A stretch of 64,000 nucleotides of DNA from Salmonella enterica subsp. enterica serovar Choleraesuis (lineage in GTDB: Bacteria; Pseudomonadota; Gammaproteobacteria; Enterobacterales; Enterobacteriaceae): contig AP025685.1 of the NCBI GenBank assembly GCA_022846635.1, positions 2,480,001-2,544,000 on the forward strand. Reading direction: 5' to 3'. The first letter of the stretch is position 1, and each line of letters starts with the position of its first letter. Positions 19,630 through 28,832 of the stretch are shown here, piece by piece. The position numbers and the translations under genes are program-made. Below the pieces are notes generated by a model. The model worked only from the letters and a program-made list of their open reading frames with translations, was not told where the DNA came from and searched no databases.

Positions 19630-20898
19630 TTAGAAAATGTTGAATGGATACTCAACATAGACACGAACTTCATTACCGCTGGCGTTGTAATCGCTGGCAT
19701 CGCTAGAGACACGCAGTACTGAGTAACGCACTTTGAATTTCAGATCTTTAGCCGGGCCGTCTTGCACCTGGTATTGCAGCTGGTTAAACAGTTCACGCTC
19801 TTTACCATTGTTGGTAGCAGAGGTTTTAATATTATCACCGCGTACATAAGCGATATTCCAGGTCAGCCCCGGTACGCCCAGACCCGCGAAGTCCAGCGCA
19901 TAGGCGGCCTGCCATGAACGCTCGTCTTCGCCGTTGAAATCAGACCAGTAAGAGTTCGCCAGCCAAATGGTGTTACCACCATCACCCACGCTACCCTGAT
20001 CGCGGTAACCGCCGTAGTTATAACCGGTGCTGCCGCGGTTCTGCTGATAGGCCAGTTTAAAAGTGTGAATATCGTAGGTATAGCTGGCCGCCAGGCTCCA
20101 GATATTGTTGTTACGACCGGTGTTCAGAGAGTCAGCGAACTCTTTCGTCAGACGTGAATCGTAGCCATTGAAATCCAGCACAAAAGTCTGCTTCTCAGCC
20201 AGCGGCTGGGTGTAATTCAGACCGTAGTACTGTTTGTTCATTACGTCTTCGATATGCGAAGCGTAGTATGTGCCGCTCCAGTTATCGTTGAACTGGTAGC
20301 TGGCACCACCGAACGCCAGGCTATCAAGGCCGGAGTCATGGTGATCGTTACTTTTACGCTGTTCGTCGGTGAAGTAACCCGCGTTGATCTCCAGACCATC
20401 GATCTCTTTAGATGTCAGCATGGTACCGGTGTATGTTTCCCACAGCAGGCGGGAATCATCCGAGTTCAGGATAGGCAGTACCGGACGCTGAGTACCGTAA
20501 CTCAGTACGGTATTAGAGATGCGCATTTTGGCTGTTGCACCAAATTTTGCAATCTGGGATTTTGCCTTGCCGTCGTTATCCTGAGAGAAAAAGTCGATAC
20601 CGCCAGCACCGCTATAACCACGGCCACCATCAAGACGAATACCATACTGCGCGATACCATCTACCCCGAAACCAACCGGCCCTTCGGTAAAGCCAGACTC
20701 AAAGGTAGAGATAAATGCCTGACCCCACTCGGCCTTATCATGCGCCCCATCGCGGTAGTCACGTTTGATCCAGGCATTACGCAGGAAAAGATCCATATGA
20801 CTGTCTTCAATAAAGCCTTTACTCTGCGACTGATCGCTTGCCACTGCCGGTGCTGCCGTAATAAAGCCTAAGGCAAGCAGAATTGTTTTTTTATTCAC
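19630..20898 (-). CDS. OprD-family outer-membrane porin
   Basis: 422 residues. Signal peptide MNKKTILLALGFITAAPAVA, then an OprD-like barrel with alternating aromatic strands and a C-terminal YPFNIF, a barrel end close to the APFTIF of E. coli ChiP. OprD porins admit amino acids, aromatic acids or oligosaccharides; the substrate is not readable here. It is not the E. coli ChiP protein itself. The start is taken as GTG at 20898 because it opens the signal peptide; the upstream in-frame region to 20934 is Arg-rich and unlikely. The ribosome site is weak. Confidence 0.87.
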   Translation of the reverse strand: MNKKTILLALGFITAAPAVASDQSQSKGFIEDSHMDLFLRNAWIKRDYRDGAHDKAEWGQAFISTFESGFTEGPVGFGVDGIAQYGIRLDGGRGYSGAGGIDFFSQDNDGKAKSQIAKFGATAKMRISNTVLSYGTQRPVLPILNSDDSRLLWETYTGTMLTSKEIDGLEINAGYFTDEQRKSNDHHDSGLDSLAFGGASYQFNDNWSGTYYASHIEDVMNKQYYGLNYTQPLAEKQTFVLDFNGYDSRLTKEFADSLNTGRNNNIWSLAASYTYDIHTFKLAYQQNRGSTGYNYGGYRDQGSVGDGGNTIWLANSYWSDFNGEDERSWQAAYALDFAGLGVPGLTWNIAYVRGDNIKTSATNNGKERELFNQLQYQVQDGPAKDLKFKVRYSVLRVSSDASDYNASGNEVRVYVEYPFNIF

Positions 20899-21458
20899 TG
20901 TCCGCGTTCTCTGTCTTAGTTGAGGTCTGTACACATGGGCGCGTACCCGAACCTGGATGCGTAAATATTATTTTACAGTGTAGTTTGCACTACTAGTAAC
21001 AACTTACACCGTTTGTTACATCCACCGTTCCCATACTTTACAGTGATAGATTTTAAAAAACATCCTACCTTCAAATAATAATTGAACTTTTTACTTAGTA
21101 GCTGGTCGCCCTTAAGAAATGCGTGATTAAAATATATCGCCATCATTGAAAAACACCGACAAAACATGCTGTTTGGCCGATATCAAACTGAGCAGATCTT
21201 CTTTGCAGGCTTGCCTGTTCAGCGCATTATAAAAACCAACGAAATATGCATATGTTTATTCATAGTTCGCATAAAAATTCCGCATTTAGGTTCAATCGCA
21301 GACAGCTTTAATTACCAGCGGTTATTATCTGGTTTATTTACAAAACTGGAAGTTACCTTGCTTATCGCTGTCTATACTCTGCTGCGTATGCGGTGAAGTG
21401 AGGCTGTACCGCAATACTTCGGGATATGGAACCAGACTTTCACACAAGGATGCACACT
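20899..21458. other. long intergenic region between divergent porin and DUF1471 genes
   Basis: 560 bp without a convincing gene. It contains a 7-bp inverted repeat gtaacaa / ttgttac at 20996-21019 with 10-base spacer, a possible operator for the porin promoter. Two small plus-strand frames here look random. AT-rich compared with flanks. Confidence 0.5.
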
Positions 21459-21740
21459 ATGAAAAAACTGTCTTTCTCCGTGGGCGCTTGCGCGCTGCTA
21501 GCCGCTTCCTTCGGTGCTTCTGCCGCGCAAATCATTTCCAAAAGTGAAGTGGATCATTTCAAACTAAATCAGATTGGCAATATTACGGTGTCGGCATCAG
21601 GCGGGCAGATTGGCTCACCGTCCGATCTGCATAAAGAGCTATCGCGACTGGCCGATGAGAAAGGCGGGAAGTATTACCTGATTATTGCGGCCAAGCAGAT
21701 TGGTCCTAACTTCGAGGCAATTGCCGAAGTATATAAATAA
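21459..21740 (+). CDS. DUF1471 (YdgH/BhsA/McbA family) periplasmic protein
   Basis: 93 residues: signal peptide MKKLSFSVGACALLAASFGASA cut before AQ, then a 70-residue DUF1471 domain (KLNQIGNITVSASG, LADEKGGKYYLII, IAEVYK). The family contains small stress-induced periplasmic proteins such as BhsA, YahO and YhcN that affect biofilm and metal or peroxide tolerance. AAGGA lies 8 bases before the ATG at 21459. A second DUF1471 member, bhsA, is at 53.5 kb. Which YhcN-like subtype this is cannot be decided. Confidence 0.88.
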   Translation: MKKLSFSVGACALLAASFGASAAQIISKSEVDHFKLNQIGNITVSASGGQIGSPSDLHKELSRLADEKGGKYYLIIAAKQIGPNFEAIAEVYK

Positions 21741-21746
21741 TTCCCC

Positions 21747-21777
21747 GGGCTACTGGTGGAATATCACCAGTAGCCGG
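21747..21777. terminator. hairpin between DUF1471 gene and lipoprotein gene
   Basis: Stem ggctactggtga (21748-21759) / tcaccagtagcc (21764-21775), 12 bp perfect, between convergent genes. T-tract is weak on either side. Confidence 0.65.
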
Positions 21778-21803
21778 TGTTACTGAAGATTGCTCACAAA
21801 CTG

Positions 21804-22022
21804 CTATTCAATTTTCACCATATCGGTGACATCACTCTGATTTATCTGGCGCGTTACGCCATTGGCATCTTTGTATGAAATAAGCCCGCTATCACCCACA
21901 CTCGGCGTACCATCACTAATAATGGTTCGCCCGTCATTGGTGTGAATCGCGTAGTTGCTGCTGCAACCTGCCATCAGCACGCCCATGCATAATAAGAGGC
22001 CAAAACTCAGATACCTTTTCAT
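21804..22022 (-). CDS. YgdI/YgdR-like lipoprotein (DUF903)
   Basis: 72 residues. Lipobox LMAGC (Cys20), then the DUF903 SH3-like fold: YAIHTNDGRTIISDGTPSVG, GLISYKDANG, and QINQSDVTDMV. E. coli YgdR and YgdI have the same length and pattern. Function unknown; outer-membrane lipoprotein expected because the residue after Cys is Ser rather than Asp. It stands alone between convergent and codirectional neighbours. Confidence 0.9.
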   Translation of the reverse strand: MKRYLSFGLLLCMGVLMAGCSSNYAIHTNDGRTIISDGTPSVGDSGLISYKDANGVTRQINQSDVTDMVKIE

Positions 22023-22119
22023 GCATTACTCCTCTCGGTTACGTCCTGTTTAATATATAGCCAGGATTACTCCTGGCTGAGAGGCTGATAAGCATAAAAT
22101 CCGCATTTAATATCTGGAT

Positions 22120-22869
22120 TTATTTTTTAGTGAACTGTGAGAACTCTTGTTTGGCCTTCGCCAGCTGGGCGGTAAACGCTGGATTAGTATGCAAAGTTGC
22201 CACAACCGCCGATCCCACGACCCGCGCCGCATCTACATCACTCTGCCAGTGATAACCGCAGATAACCCGGCTTTGACCCAATTCGTAACCCCGTTTAAGA
22301 ATGGCATCCTGATGGCCCGGATTGATCTCCGCCAGCACCAGCGCGGTGGCCCAGCCAATGGAGGTATGTCCTGAAGGATAAGAACCATTTTTAGACAACT
22401 TATCCTGCTCGGTGGTATTACAGGTTGGAACGCCATAAAAAGCAAAAGGGCGAATACGCATATATTTCTCTTTAGCGGAGCGGGTCGCCAAATCGCCAGC
22501 ATCTTCAATCATATTCGTCAGCAGCTTATGCAACTCCGGCGTCTCTTTTGCTGTAATCGGATGACCGAAAGCTTCTGCAAAAGCGTTAGCTATCCCACCA
22601 CTACTCAGGTTGGCATCCTCTACCGCCAGCTTACCGCGCGGCGTATCGCGTAATAAACGCCCCTGCTCATACAGTGCCTGATCGTTAAGAAATGCAATAC
22701 TGCCAATCGCAGGTGGAGGCGGTAGCAGCGCCAGGCTGTCGATAGCCTGACTGTTTTTAAGGTAGTAAAGATCGGGTTTAGTGGTGGCATCTGGACCTGA
22801 CGGCACTGCGGCAAAAGCACTACCCATAAGACAAACAGAAAGGCACAGCGAAGTTACTAATTTAGACAT
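22120..22869 (-). CDS. class A non-specific acid phosphatase (PhoN/PhoC type)
   Basis: 249 residues: signal peptide [20 protein letters not shown], then a PAP2-like fold. The phosphatase signature is complete: Lys133-X6-Arg140-Pro141, PSGH at 165-168, and Ser200-Arg201-X5-His207-X3-Asp211. It hydrolyses many phosphomonoesters in the periplasm at acid pH. The sequence is very close to the enzyme I recall from Shimwellia blattae; E. coli K-12 lacks a class A enzyme. AAGGA precedes the ATG. I find no PhoP box upstream, although phoN of Salmonella is PhoP-dependent. Confidence 0.93.
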   Translation of the reverse strand: MSKLVTSLCLSVCLMGSAFAAVPSGPDATTKPDLYYLKNSQAIDSLALLPPPPAIGSIAFLNDQALYEQGRLLRDTPRGKLAVEDANLSSGGIANAFAEAFGHPITAKETPELHKLLTNMIEDAGDLATRSAKEKYMRIRPFAFYGVPTCNTTEQDKLSKNGSYPSGHTSIGWATALVLAEINPGHQDAILKRGYELGQSRVICGYHWQSDVDAARVVGSAVVATLHTNPAFTAQLAKAKQEFSQFTKK

Positions 22870-23102
22870 TGGTTTTCCTTATCCTTAACAAAACTGGCAT
22901 CAGCTACCAGTCATTATGCCCAATAAGCATACCCATCAATGGTTCACTCTGCCGTCTGGCCGCCCGCAAAACTGCCATCCTGTGATATTCAGCACAAAAA
23001 ACTGCTGGTCGACAAAGAACAAATTGGGATCAAATCTGAGATTTCAGGCGAGAAGTCCGTTTAACACTACACTTAAGACACTGCTATATAAAGGAAACAT
23101 GA

Positions 23103-24152
23103 ATGGAACGCTCCGAACCTGATAAAGCTGGTCTACACATTTTACTCAAGCTGGCTGCCCTGGTGATTATTCTGGCTGGCATCCATGCAGCAGCAGATAT
23201 CATTGTCCCCCTGCTGTTAGCGCTGTTTTTTGCCATTGTTCTTAACCCGGTAGTGCGCTGGCTAATGAACTACCGCCTAAATCGCGGGGCTGCGATTACG
23301 GTGGTTATTTTCTTAATGTTCATTTTGTTAAGCATGATATTTGGGCTGCTGGCTAGCTCAATGAATGAATTTCTGGCCCTGATGCCAAAATACAACACGA
23401 TGCTGACCCATAAACTATTGGCATTAGAGCGGATGGTGCCCTTTATTCATTTACGTCTTTCGCCTGAGCGTTTAATGCAGCAACTGGACTCAGAAAAACT
23501 AATGACCCTGGCCACCTCGCTAATGACCCAAATCTCCGGAGCCATGGTCAGTATTGTGTTGCTGGTGATGACCGTCGTTTTTATGTTGTTTGAAGCGCGA
23601 CACCTGCCTTACAAACTCCGTTATGCGCTGAGCAATCCACGGATACATATAGCCAGCCTGCACCGGGCCCTTAAGGGCGTTAGCCACTATCTTGCTCTCA
23701 AAACGCTTATTAGTCTGGCTACCGGATTGGTAGTATGGCTGGGATTACTGGCGCTTGGCGTTCAGTTTGCACTAATGTGGGGCGTACTGGCGTTTTTACT
23801 CAATTATGTGCCAAATATTGGATCCGTTATTTCAGCTATTCCTCCCATGATTCAAGCACTGTTATTTAATGGTATCTATGAATGTTTACTGGTCGGCGGG
23901 CTATTCCTGGCGGTACATATGGTGCTGGGGAATATGCTGGAGCCGAGAATTATGGGCCGTCGCCTTGGAATGTCGACGCTGGTGGTATTTCTTTCACTGC
24001 TATTCTGGGGATGGCTGCTAGGGCCGGTAGGGATGTTATTGTCGGTGCCGCTAACCAGCGTATGTAAAATCTGGATGGAGACTACTATCGGCGGAAGCAA
24101 ACTGGCTATCTTTTTGGGGCCAGGCCGTCCTAAGAGTCGCCTGCCAAAATAG
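23103..24152 (+). CDS. AI-2E family transporter, TqsA-like
   Basis: 349 residues, eight hydrophobic segments in the 2+4+2 pattern of the AI-2E/PerM family. Highest resemblance is to E. coli TqsA: LNYVPNIGSVISAIPP, NMLEPRIMGRRLGMSTLVVFLSLLFWGWLLGPVGMLLSVPLT-like block. TqsA exports autoinducer-2; this is either the TqsA orthologue displaced from its usual site or a paralogue. AGGA is 7 bases before the ATG. It is divergent from the acid phosphatase gene. Confidence 0.85.
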   Translation: MERSEPDKAGLHILLKLAALVIILAGIHAAADIIVPLLLALFFAIVLNPVVRWLMNYRLNRGAAITVVIFLMFILLSMIFGLLASSMNEFLALMPKYNTMLTHKLLALERMVPFIHLRLSPERLMQQLDSEKLMTLATSLMTQISGAMVSIVLLVMTVVFMLFEARHLPYKLRYALSNPRIHIASLHRALKGVSHYLALKTLISLATGLVVWLGLLALGVQFALMWGVLAFLLNYVPNIGSVISAIPPMIQALLFNGIYECLLVGGLFLAVHMVLGNMLEPRIMGRRLGMSTLVVFLSLLFWGWLLGPVGMLLSVPLTSVCKIWMETTIGGSKLAIFLGPGRPKSRLPK

Positions 24153-24194
24153 AGCTGTGGCAGCGTCGCACATCGTGCGACGCTGGCTAAATAA

Positions 24195-24422
24195 TTACTC
24201 TTTGCGTACGGTAATCGTCCAGCTGGCGTCACCGGCCTGCTGATAATCCGTCACGCTGTAACCTTCTTCGGCGGCCCACTGCGGGATAGCTTCGGTAGCC
24301 TGAGTACAATCAAACTCAATAACCAGTTCATCACCTGCAACCAGTTCCGCCATTGCCGCTTTGGCCTCAATCAGTGGGAATGGGCAAACCAGGTTTACCG
24401 CATCAAGTTTTTTTACCGTCAT
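24195..24422 (-). CDS. tsuB: TusA-like sulfurtransferase TsuB (YeeD)
   Basis: 75 residues; TusA family with the reactive Cys13 in LVCPFPLIEA. Nearly the same as E. coli YeeD (EFDCTQATEAIPQWAAEEG is shared). TsuB is required with TsuA for thiosulfate uptake and passes sulfur on in the cytoplasm. It lies 13 bp after tsuA, in the same operon. Confidence 0.95.
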   Translation of the reverse strand: MTVKKLDAVNLVCPFPLIEAKAAMAELVAGDELVIEFDCTQATEAIPQWAAEEGYSVTDYQQAGDASWTITVRKE

Positions 24423-24435
24423 AATTACTCCTCAA

Positions 24436-25497
24436 TTAAACCGTGCGGGCAGTAGCCGCAGCCTGAGTCTGGCGCTGTGGCTTAACAAACAGATACCAGG
24501 AAGCCGTCCATACACCGGCAATCATCGCCGCAAGACCAACCCAGCCCTGCCAGGTTAGCAATGCCGTCATGACAAGGCCATTACCAATAGAACAACCTCC
24601 GGCAAGGCTTGCTCCTACACCCATTAACAACCCGCCGGAAAAACTACGCACCGCTGTTGGCGCATCTACCGAGCGCAACCGAAACTCCCGGCTTGCTTTG
24701 GCCGCAATAAATGACCCCAGAAAAATACCTAAAACCAGGAACACGCCCCAGTTAAGAATCGCAGTGTCGCCAATAACTAAAAACTGCAGAATATTGGCAC
24801 TTGGCGCTGTGATACCAAGACCAAACATCCGGCCAGTAGCCACACTCAGCGGCCATGCCAGCGTTGCAATTAAGCCAATTAAAATCGCCGTAACAAACGG
24901 ATGCCAACGCTTTTCAAATAACAGATGTGCAAGACCGCTGCGGCGCGCTGGCAAAGAAGCTATTTTGCGGCGTGGCTTACGCAACTCACGGATTGCCAGA
25001 CCCAGAGTCACCACCACCAGCAATGCAATGAGAGGCCAGGCGGGAATACCCAAAGTAGCCGGAATAGAGTTATGTTCGGTGCTCAGCGCCTGAACCTGCT
25101 TATTCACACCACTCATGTTAGCTGAGCGCATTAATGCGCTGGTCACCATATAGGCAAAAAGCGCAATCCACGAGCCAATCAACCCTTCGCCCGCGCGGTA
25201 CCATGTGCCGGTAGCGCAACCGCCAGCCATCACAATCCCCAGCCCAAATACATAGCCGCCAAACAGTGTTCCAAACCACGCCCAGCGACCGGCATCGTAG
25301 CTGAAGACTCCACTGCTGGTCATCGCGAATACGCCCACGCATTGAATTGCGATAGCAATCAATAATGCGTAGAAAATGCGGTTATTTTTGGCGATATACA
25401 TATCGCGAAAGCCCCCGGTGAGGCAGAAGCGTCCGCGTTGCATCACAAACCCCAACAGCGCGCCGCATAGTAAACCGGTGATAATCATCTGTAACAT
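24436..25497 (-). CDS. tsuA: thiosulfate importer TsuA (YeeE)
   Basis: 353 residues (E. coli 352), about ten membrane helices, YeeE/YedE family. Conserved cysteines that relay thiosulfate through the channel are in RGRFCLTGG, GGCATGTWYR and GGCSIGNGL. Takes up thiosulfate for cysteine synthesis. It forms an operon with tsuB. In E. coli the pair is near 44 minutes, so it is out of its usual context here. No CysB site could be picked out upstream. Confidence 0.95.
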   Translation of the reverse strand: MLQMIITGLLCGALLGFVMQRGRFCLTGGFRDMYIAKNNRIFYALLIAIAIQCVGVFAMTSSGVFSYDAGRWAWFGTLFGGYVFGLGIVMAGGCATGTWYRAGEGLIGSWIALFAYMVTSALMRSANMSGVNKQVQALSTEHNSIPATLGIPAWPLIALLVVVTLGLAIRELRKPRRKIASLPARRSGLAHLLFEKRWHPFVTAILIGLIATLAWPLSVATGRMFGLGITAPSANILQFLVIGDTAILNWGVFLVLGIFLGSFIAAKASREFRLRSVDAPTAVRSFSGGLLMGVGASLAGGCSIGNGLVMTALLTWQGWVGLAAMIAGVWTASWYLFVKPQRQTQAAATARTV

Positions 25498-26206
25498 GCT
25501 ATTCGTATGATTTTATTCCAAAGCGAAATTATTCCGCCCGTGACGTCCCGGAGCCAATAATCAAAAGCAATAACATATTCCTAATCGTTCTTGCTAACTG
25601 CTCTGAGGAGCTCCTTCAAACCCGGTGAGCCTCCTCTTATACAACAGAAGAGATACCGCTCGTTACCTGCCCATAGTTGCTCGTAACCTTGAGGTTCAAG
25701 TTTAAAAGAACATTTTTTACATTCATTGAGAGCATCTCTTTTATCTGCCGCCGCACGCTGCGGGCGTCACAAACCACACCAGTACTCCTCCTGAGAAAAA
25801 AAAGATTATTAATTTCAATAATATTTTTTTCAGAAGTTTATCTTTGATTGCTTAATCATCACACTCGAAAATAATTTAACAAAACTCATTTTTATTATAA
25901 ATATCAACCAATCGCCCATAAAAATAAATGGCAAAAAAGTTTGTCTGAACTACCATTAAAATCCAATGCCTTTTATTTAATTAATAATAACCCAGATTTT
26001 GAAAGAACAAATTACAACCAGGAACAATAATTCATACACTGGCCTAAAAGGCTTTAAGTTAGCCCCCTTTCAGGAAAAACCAACTTACCTCAGGATATTT
26101 TAAAATAATTTTTTTAATTCATACATATGAATTTATAAGAATAACGCGGACTACCTATAAAACGTCCGCTTATCAGCGGAACGATAGTAATATTCAAGGA
26201 GACTTT
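25498..26206. other. AT-rich intergenic region upstream of 111-aa gene
   Basis: 709 bp with no supported gene. From about 25790 onward it is strongly AT-rich, with A and T tracts and TAAT-rich stretches, a composition typical of H-NS-bound acquired DNA. The promoter of the gene at 26207 and that of tsuA must be here. Confidence 0.5.
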
Positions 26207-26542
26207 ATGTATAAATTAATAGTGACCTACAGCCTAATAAACTGTCCAATAGAATATGAGGAATTATTCATTGAAGCATTGACTACTGAGGGTTTTACCA
26301 AGCTGATAAGATGCTACCAGTCTAATGGAGAAATTTATCAGGAAAAATCTTGTATTGCCCCTGCGGGCCAACTGGCCGGGGAGTTTTACTACGATGCATT
26401 TCGCACCAAAAATTTTATTGCGGAGTTTATATCCCACTATATCCCATTATGTGAAGATCAAAAAATAACCTATACCGTAGCTCATGTTAATGAAATTGTC
26501 TCCGATGGGCTAGATGAACTCTCAGGACCGGAGAATAACTAA
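26207..26542 (+). CDS. small protein of unknown function in AT-rich island
   Basis: 111 residues, not recognised. A strong ribosome site (AAGGAG, 6 bases before ATG) argues it is translated. By eye the order is strand (YKLIVTYSL), helix (EELFIEALTTEGF), strand, strand, helix (TKNFIAEFISHYIPL), strand (KITYTVAHVNEI), i.e. a ferredoxin-like plan, as in Cas2/GhoS-type small proteins; this is only a pattern. Acidic C-terminus (DGLDELSGPENN). Low GC and lack of relatives in the flanking core indicate transfer. Confidence 0.7.
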   Translation: MYKLIVTYSLINCPIEYEELFIEALTTEGFTKLIRCYQSNGEIYQEKSCIAPAGQLAGEFYYDAFRTKNFIAEFISHYIPLCEDQKITYTVAHVNEIVSDGLDELSGPENN

Positions 26543-26882
26543 TCTAACTTAGAACATACGAAGTAAAATCCAGATAATTCAGATCTGGTGAATGATGAAG
26601 CAATGAGCCACACAGATAATTCTTTCGATATCGATAGCAGCTGATTGTTGCTCAAGCTATCACCGAGGGGGCCGCTACGGCTCCCGCTTATGAGAGATGT
26701 ACGAATAATGTACCAGCGACCGCGAGGATATATATCCATAATTTTGTCGCTTCATGGCACTAAACACCAGACAACAATGACGATAAACAACCATTAAAAA
26801 CAGATCATTACCTCTTGCTGCTGGGGATAATCTGCATTGGCGCGTAGTGCAACACTATACCGCCTGTACTTCAGGTCACGGC
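26543..26882. other. intergenic region with hairpin after 111-aa gene
   Basis: 340 bp between the 111-aa gene and the convergent small membrane gene. It has a hairpin ccagat / atctgg at 26571-26589 shortly after the stop, without a T-tract. No supported gene. Confidence 0.4.
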
Positions 26883-27020
26883 TTAGTCAGTCAAGCTGGT
26901 GTATGGACTGCGATGAGAGTGAAGATGCAGATTAGCGTATTTAGCCAGCGCATATGTCATCAGAGCCGTTCCACCAGCGAAACAAAGCACGAGCACAAAC
27001 ACCGTGGTGTGTTTTTTCAT
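26883..27020 (-). CDS. 45-residue membrane peptide
   Basis: Short frame on the minus strand: MKKHTTVFVLVLCFAGG, then TALMTYALAKYANLHLHSH and a polar tail ending SPYTSLTD. KK-plus-hydrophobic start gives one transmembrane helix (residues 6-25) or an uncleaved signal. A GGA lies 11 bases before the ATG, a weak site. Function unknown; small single-helix proteins of this kind are common and often act on membrane partners. It lies between an unknown gene and icd. Confidence 0.55.
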   Translation of the reverse strand: MKKHTTVFVLVLCFAGGTALMTYALAKYANLHLHSHRSPYTSLTD

Positions 27021-27285
27021 AATTCTTATCCGATGATGTTCTGAGATAGAGTTAAGACAATACGATTTGACGACAGTTCATTGTAAATGAAATAAACCTT
27101 AATCGGATTGATTACTACATTACAACTTCATATTCTCACTATGCTGGCCACTTAAAAAAATACACAAAAATTTCACATCCAGTGAATTTTGTTAATGTTA
27201 TATTCTCGCCAGAGTTAATTAAATGAATAATTAGTATTGATAAGACAAGACAGTTATAAATATATTCCCGCATCAGTATTAGTCG

Positions 27286-27314
27286 TAAAAAGGGAGCCCA
27301 CAGGCTCCCTTTAT
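27286..27314 (-). terminator. icd terminator
   Basis: Stem agggagcc (27291-27298) / ggctccct (27303-27310) preceded by AAAA on the plus strand, so T-rich after the stem in the icd direction; 20 bp from the icd stop. Confidence 0.88.
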
Positions 27315-27332
27315 ATTGGCTAATACCAAGGA

Positions 27333-28583
27333 TTACATGTTTGCGATGATTGCGTCACCAAACTCTGAACATTTCAGCAGCTTAGCACCTTCCATCAGAC
27401 GTTCGAAGTCATAGGTCACGGTCTTGTTGGCGATAGCGCCTTCCATGCCTTTAACAATCAGATCAGCCGCTTCGAACCATTCCATGTGACGCAGCATCAT
27501 TTCCGCGGAAAGAATAATGGAACCTGGGTTCACTTTATCCTGACCAGCATACTTAGGCGCAGTGCCGTGAGTTGCTTCGAACAGTGCACACTCGTCGCCA
27601 ATGTTAGCGCCTGGGGCAATGCCGATACCGCCAACCTGAGCTGCCAGCGCATCAGAGATGTAGTCACCGTTCAGGTTCATACAAGCGATGACGTCGTATT
27701 CGGCAGGACGCAGCAGGATCTGTTGCAAGAAGGCATCAGCAATAACGTCTTTAACAACGATCTCTTTGCCGGTATTTGGGTTTTTGATTTTGACCCACGG
27801 GCCGCCGTCGATCAGTTCGCCGCCGAACTCTTCGCGAGCCAGCTGGTAGCCCCAATCTTTAAAGGCACCTTCGGTGAACTTCATGATGTTGCCTTTGTGA
27901 ACCAGGGTCACAGAGTCACGATCGTTGGTGATAGCGTACTCGATTGCCGCACGAACCAGACGCTTAGTCCCCTCTTCTGAGCACGGCTTGATGCCGATAC
28001 CGCAATGTTCAGGGAAACGGATTTTCTTCACGCCCATTTCGTCACGCAGGAACTTGATAACTTTATCGGCTTCAGCGCTGTCGGCTTTCCACTCGATACC
28101 GGCGTAAATATCTTCAGAGTTTTCACGGAAGATAACCATGTCGGTCAGTTCCGGATGTTTAACCGGGCTTGGGGTACCCTGATAATAACGAACCGGACGC
28201 AGGCAGACGTAAAGATCCAGTTCCTGACGCAGCGCCACGTTCAGTGAACGGATACCGCCGCCAACGGGAGTCGTCAGAGGGCCTTTGATAGCGACATGGT
28301 ACTGACGGATAAGGTCAAGAGTTTCTGGCGGCAGCCACACATCCGGGCCATAGACCTGAGTCGATTTTTCACCGGTGTAAATTTCCATCCAGGAGATTTT
28401 GCGCTCGCCGTTGTAGGCTTTCTTCACCGCAGCATCGACTACTTTCAGCATCGCTGGCGTTACGTCAACACCGATACCATCCCCTTCGATGAATGGAATA
28501 ATCGGGTTGTTGGGTACATTCAGTTTGCCGTTTTCCAGAACAATTTTTTTACCTTCCGCCGGAACAACTACTTTGCTTTCCAT
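27333..28583 (-). CDS. icd: isocitrate dehydrogenase (NADP+)
   Basis: TCA-cycle enzyme converting isocitrate to 2-oxoglutarate. 416 residues, the E. coli length. Ser113 in [12 protein letters not shown] is the site inactivated by AceK phosphorylation; NADP-site residues in HGTAPKYAG are intact. In E. coli K-12 the 3' end of icd is the attachment site of prophage e14; here the end is whole and no prophage follows. GAAGGAGAGG precedes the ATG. rluE starts 249 bp away on the other strand. Confidence 0.99.
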   Translation of the reverse strand: MESKVVVPAEGKKIVLENGKLNVPNNPIIPFIEGDGIGVDVTPAMLKVVDAAVKKAYNGERKISWMEIYTGEKSTQVYGPDVWLPPETLDLIRQYHVAIKGPLTTPVGGGIRSLNVALRQELDLYVCLRPVRYYQGTPSPVKHPELTDMVIFRENSEDIYAGIEWKADSAEADKVIKFLRDEMGVKKIRFPEHCGIGIKPCSEEGTKRLVRAAIEYAITNDRDSVTLVHKGNIMKFTEGAFKDWGYQLAREEFGGELIDGGPWVKIKNPNTGKEIVVKDVIADAFLQQILLRPAEYDVIACMNLNGDYISDALAAQVGGIGIAPGANIGDECALFEATHGTAPKYAGQDKVNPGSIILSAEMMLRHMEWFEAADLIVKGMEGAIANKTVTYDFERLMEGAKLLKCSEFGDAIIANM

Positions 28584-28832
28584 TCACCTCTCCTTCGAGC
28601 GCTTCTGGTGGTGATATCCGAATTTATCCGCGGGGACTGCAGTTTGCCTGCTCGCCGGTGCAATCGCGCCAGCTCAAACAGACCCGCTCCACCTCGTCCG
28701 ATAAGGTACGGATATACTGATTTTTTGTTAATGATTTGTAATTTGCGCGTCAATACTACCTCAATGTTGGGTGCCATGAAAGGCACTCTTGTTTACGGTA
28801 TACTGACCGCTGTTCCGCATACAGAAGATACT

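Noticed and set aside
26539..26739. 66-codon minus frame after the 111-residue gene
   Set aside because: No ribosome site and it spans GC-rich hairpin DNA; no protein-like features.
27333..27480. e14-like prophage attachment at the icd 3' end
   Set aside because: The icd end is whole, with its terminator and no integrase or duplicated icd end next to it.
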